From Deltaproteobacteria bacterium (GTDB lineage: Bacteria > Myxococcota_A > UBA9160 > SZUA-336), in NCBI GenBank assembly GCA_030665705.1, contig DAOUZG010000089.1:1-7230 (forward strand): a stretch of 7,230 nt of DNA, given 5' to 3'. Positions 5,857 through 7,230 of the stretch are shown in pieces (positions within the stretch are counted from its first letter, which is position 1; each line of letters starts with the position of its first letter). A program made the position numbers and the translations under genes. The notes below the pieces were generated by a model, which was given only the letters and a program-made list of their open reading frames with translations, did no database searches and was not told where the DNA came from.

Positions 5857-7013
5857 CTGGCCCCCTCCTCCCGACGGACCGCCCGTTCGGAAAGCAGGCG
5901 GTCGAGCTCTTCTCGGAGACGCTCGAGAACCTCGTCGTAGGGGAAGGTCCCGATCTTCTCCGATCCTCGCTTCAGGTTCACGTGCCTCGGACCACACCAG
6001 AGCCCCAGGTCCGCGTCGTCCGTCTCTCCCGGGCCGTTCACACGGCACCCCATGACCGCGATCGTTACGTTGTGGTCCTCGGCAAAGCGGGTGACCTCCC
6101 GAACCTGCTCGGCGAGCTCGACGAACCGTTCGTTCTCGACACGGGAGCAGGATGGGCAGGAGATGATGTTCAGGCCCGCGGGAAGCTCGGGGACCGAGCG
6201 GAAGCGTCCCCGACGCACGTCTTCCAGTATCGCGTGTCCGATTCGGACCTCCTCGGCCTTTCGCTCGTTCGGCAGCGTGAGCGACACGCGGATCGTGTCG
6301 CCGATCCCGCGCGCCAACAGCTGCTCGAACGCCACCCGGGTCTTGATCTCACCGTCGGGGAGCAGCCCCGCCTCCGTCACACCCAGGTGCAGGGGCACAT
6401 CGGGGCGCGCTTGCGCGAACCGGAGGTTGGCGTCGATCACCTTCACGGGGTCGGAGTCCTTGAGGGAGACGACGTAGTTCACGAAGCCCACCTCGTCGAG
6501 CATCGCGCAGTGCTCGAGAGCACACGCGACCATGGCTCCCACCGGATCCCCGGGAAACCGCTTCTCGTAATCTGGAGCGACGGAGCCGCAGTTCACTCCC
6601 ACGCGAAGCCCGCAGGCGTGCTGACGGGCAAGGGACGCCAGGTACGCCACCTTCTCGCGCGTTCCGAGGCTACGCTCGTGGTGGTGCAGGTGTCCCGGGT
6701 TGTACCGGAGCTTGTCGACAAAGGGCGCGACCTTCTCGGCGAGTCGGTAGTGCTCCTGAAGATCGACCACGAGCGGGGCCCGTGTGCGCTTGCGGATCTC
6801 CGCCAGCGCCTCGGCGTCCCGGGCGCTGTCCACGGCGACCCTTACGAGTGCAGCCCCCGCCTCGTGGAGCGCGTCGGCCTGCCGGACCGTCGCGGCGACA
6901 TCCCGGGTCGGAGTCGCACACATGCTCTGCACGACGACGGGGGCCCCCCCTCCGATCTGGACGGGGCCGGACAGAACCGCACGGGTCGGGTTTCTCTCGA
7001 TCGCGAGCGCCAA
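5853..7013 (-). CDS. ispG: (E)-4-hydroxy-3-methylbut-2-enyl-diphosphate synthase IspG (GcpE)
   Basis: IspG is a cytosolic [4Fe-4S] enzyme that reductively converts 2-C-methyl-D-erythritol 2,4-cyclodiphosphate to HMBPP, the penultimate step of the non-mevalonate (MEP/DXP) isoprenoid pathway. The 386 residues match the common short bacterial form without the plant/Chlamydia insert. The TIM-barrel part opens with [11 protein letters not shown] (21-31) and contains KLRYNPGH (101-108) and RVGVNCGS (137-144). The C-terminal iron-sulfur domain has CPSC (Cys286, Cys289) and [10 protein letters not shown] (Cys323, Glu330), the expected cluster ligands. The frame is closed by a TAG at 7022-7020, leaving a TTG at 7013 as the first possible start; the next Met is residue 31, inside the conserved VQSM motif and too late. 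No good Shine-Dalgarno is seen. It is followed by gloA with a 4-nt overlap and preceded by a partial gene ending 48 bp upstream, so a three-gene transcript is possible. Confidence 0.97.
   Translation of the reverse strand: MALAIERNPTRAVLSGPVQIGGGAPVVVQSMCATPTRDVAATVRQADALHEAGAALVRVAVDSARDAEALAEIRKRTRAPLVVDLQEHYRLAEKVAPFVDKLRYNPGHLHHHERSLGTREKVAYLASLARQHACGLRVGVNCGSVAPDYEKRFPGDPVGAMVACALEHCAMLDEVGFVNYVVSLKDSDPVKVIDANLRFAQARPDVPLHLGVTEAGLLPDGEIKTRVAFEQLLARGIGDTIRVSLTLPNERKAEEVRIGHAILEDVRRGRFRSVPELPAGLNIISCPSCSRVENERFVELAEQVREVTRFAEDHNVTIAVMGCRVNGPGETDDADLGLWCGPRHVNLKRGSEKIGTFPYDEVLERLREELDRLLSERAVRREEGAR
5864..5869 (-). promoter_or_regulatory. Strong Shine-Dalgarno site of gloA inside the 3' end of ispG
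   Basis: AGGAGG on the minus strand with a 7-nt spacer to the gloA ATG at 5856-5854. It lies in the last codons of ispG (REEGAR), and it settles the gloA start against longer in-frame alternatives that would run deep into ispG. Confidence 0.85.
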
Positions 7014-7061
7014 GGCCGCCTAGCCTAGCATCCCGCGCGGACACGATCTCACGCGGAGTCC

Positions 7062-7230
7062 TTAAATGGAATCGAGTCCCCAGACGTAGATGGGGAGGCG
7101 GGACGGCAGGCCCGGGTGCCCGAACACCTCCGCGGGATCGTCACTTCCGAGATTCGATGGAGCCAGGATGCGGACCTGCGCCATCGGGCCCCAGTTGTGC
7201 GTTCCGGGGACGGGCGGCGGAAGGGAGCCC
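7062..7230 (-). CDS. C-terminal fragment of an unrecognised protein (cut by right window edge)
   Basis: An open frame of 55 codons enters from the right edge and ends at a TAA (7064-7062). The visible sequence is rich in Pro, Gly and Leu, with phrases such as GTHNWGPMAQVRILAPSNLG and a terminal LPIYVWGLDSI; third codon positions are mostly G or C, as in the neighbouring genes. I cannot assign a family. There is no membrane segment in this part. It is on the same strand as ispG with a 48-bp gap and no terminator-like hairpin between them, so co-transcription is plausible. The start and most of the protein are outside the window. Confidence 0.6.
   Translation of the reverse strand, partial: GSLPPPVPGTHNWGPMAQVRILAPSNLGSDDPAEVFGHPGLPSRLPIYVWGLDSI

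Noticed and set aside
5857..6048. 64-codon N-terminal extension of gloA
   Set aside because: It overlaps conserved ispG sequence in another frame. GloA homology begins exactly at the Met at 5856, which has a strong ribosome site.
5982..7028. 348-codon plus-strand open frame opposite ispG
   Set aside because: Antisense shadow of ispG, which has all its iron-sulfur ligands. No independent support.
7023..7061. Possible promoter or terminator between the right-edge fragment and ispG
   Set aside because: No -35/-10 pair or stable hairpin is evident; only short CGCG pairings and a GCTAGGCTAGGC duplication are seen.

Overview
This is a GC-rich window of ordinary bacterial chromosome, tightly packed and with third codon positions strongly biased to G or C. 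Several things point to a Gram-negative, proteobacteria-like organism, perhaps one of the lineages formerly grouped as Deltaproteobacteria. They are an exported DUF1329-family protein, an E. coli-type Ni-dependent glyoxalase I, the non-mevalonate isoprenoid enzyme IspG and an HDOD/GGDEF-type regulator. This placement is inference; no rRNA, tRNA or other phylogenetic marker lies in the window.

Layout: (1) 1-1040, minus strand: the N-terminal half of a transketolase that runs off the left edge. (2) 1041-1247: a divergent intergenic region with a cluster of GC-rich hairpins in the transketolase leader. (3) 1248-2741, plus: an HDOD protein ending in a degenerate GGDEF domain. (4) 2820-3602, plus: an inositol-monophosphatase-family enzyme that most resembles HisN-type histidinol phosphatase. 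(5) 3599-3901, minus: a 100-residue protein of unknown function, convergent with hisN, the two stop codons sharing one CTAG. (6) 3902-4022: a short divergent intergenic region with three tandem 15-bp units and a perfect 8-bp inverted repeat. (7) 4023-5453, plus: a secreted DUF1329 protein. (8) 5473-7013, minus: ispG followed by gloA, coupled by an ATGA overlap. (9) 7062-7230, minus: the C-terminal end of an unrecognised protein, 48 bp upstream of ispG.

The genes are mostly housekeeping metabolism: pentose phosphate pathway, histidine synthesis, isoprenoid synthesis and methylglyoxal detoxification. They do not form one pathway. The only clear operon is ispG-gloA, possibly led by the partial gene at the right edge. 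I found no mobile element, CRISPR array, phage gene, tRNA or rRNA, and no evidence of a new multi-gene system. The items most worth a second look are the HDOD protein with its lost GGDEF signature, the small unknown protein, the repeat-bearing divergent promoter region between it and the DUF1329 gene, and the unusual ispG start region. No gap between genes exceeds about 210 bases.
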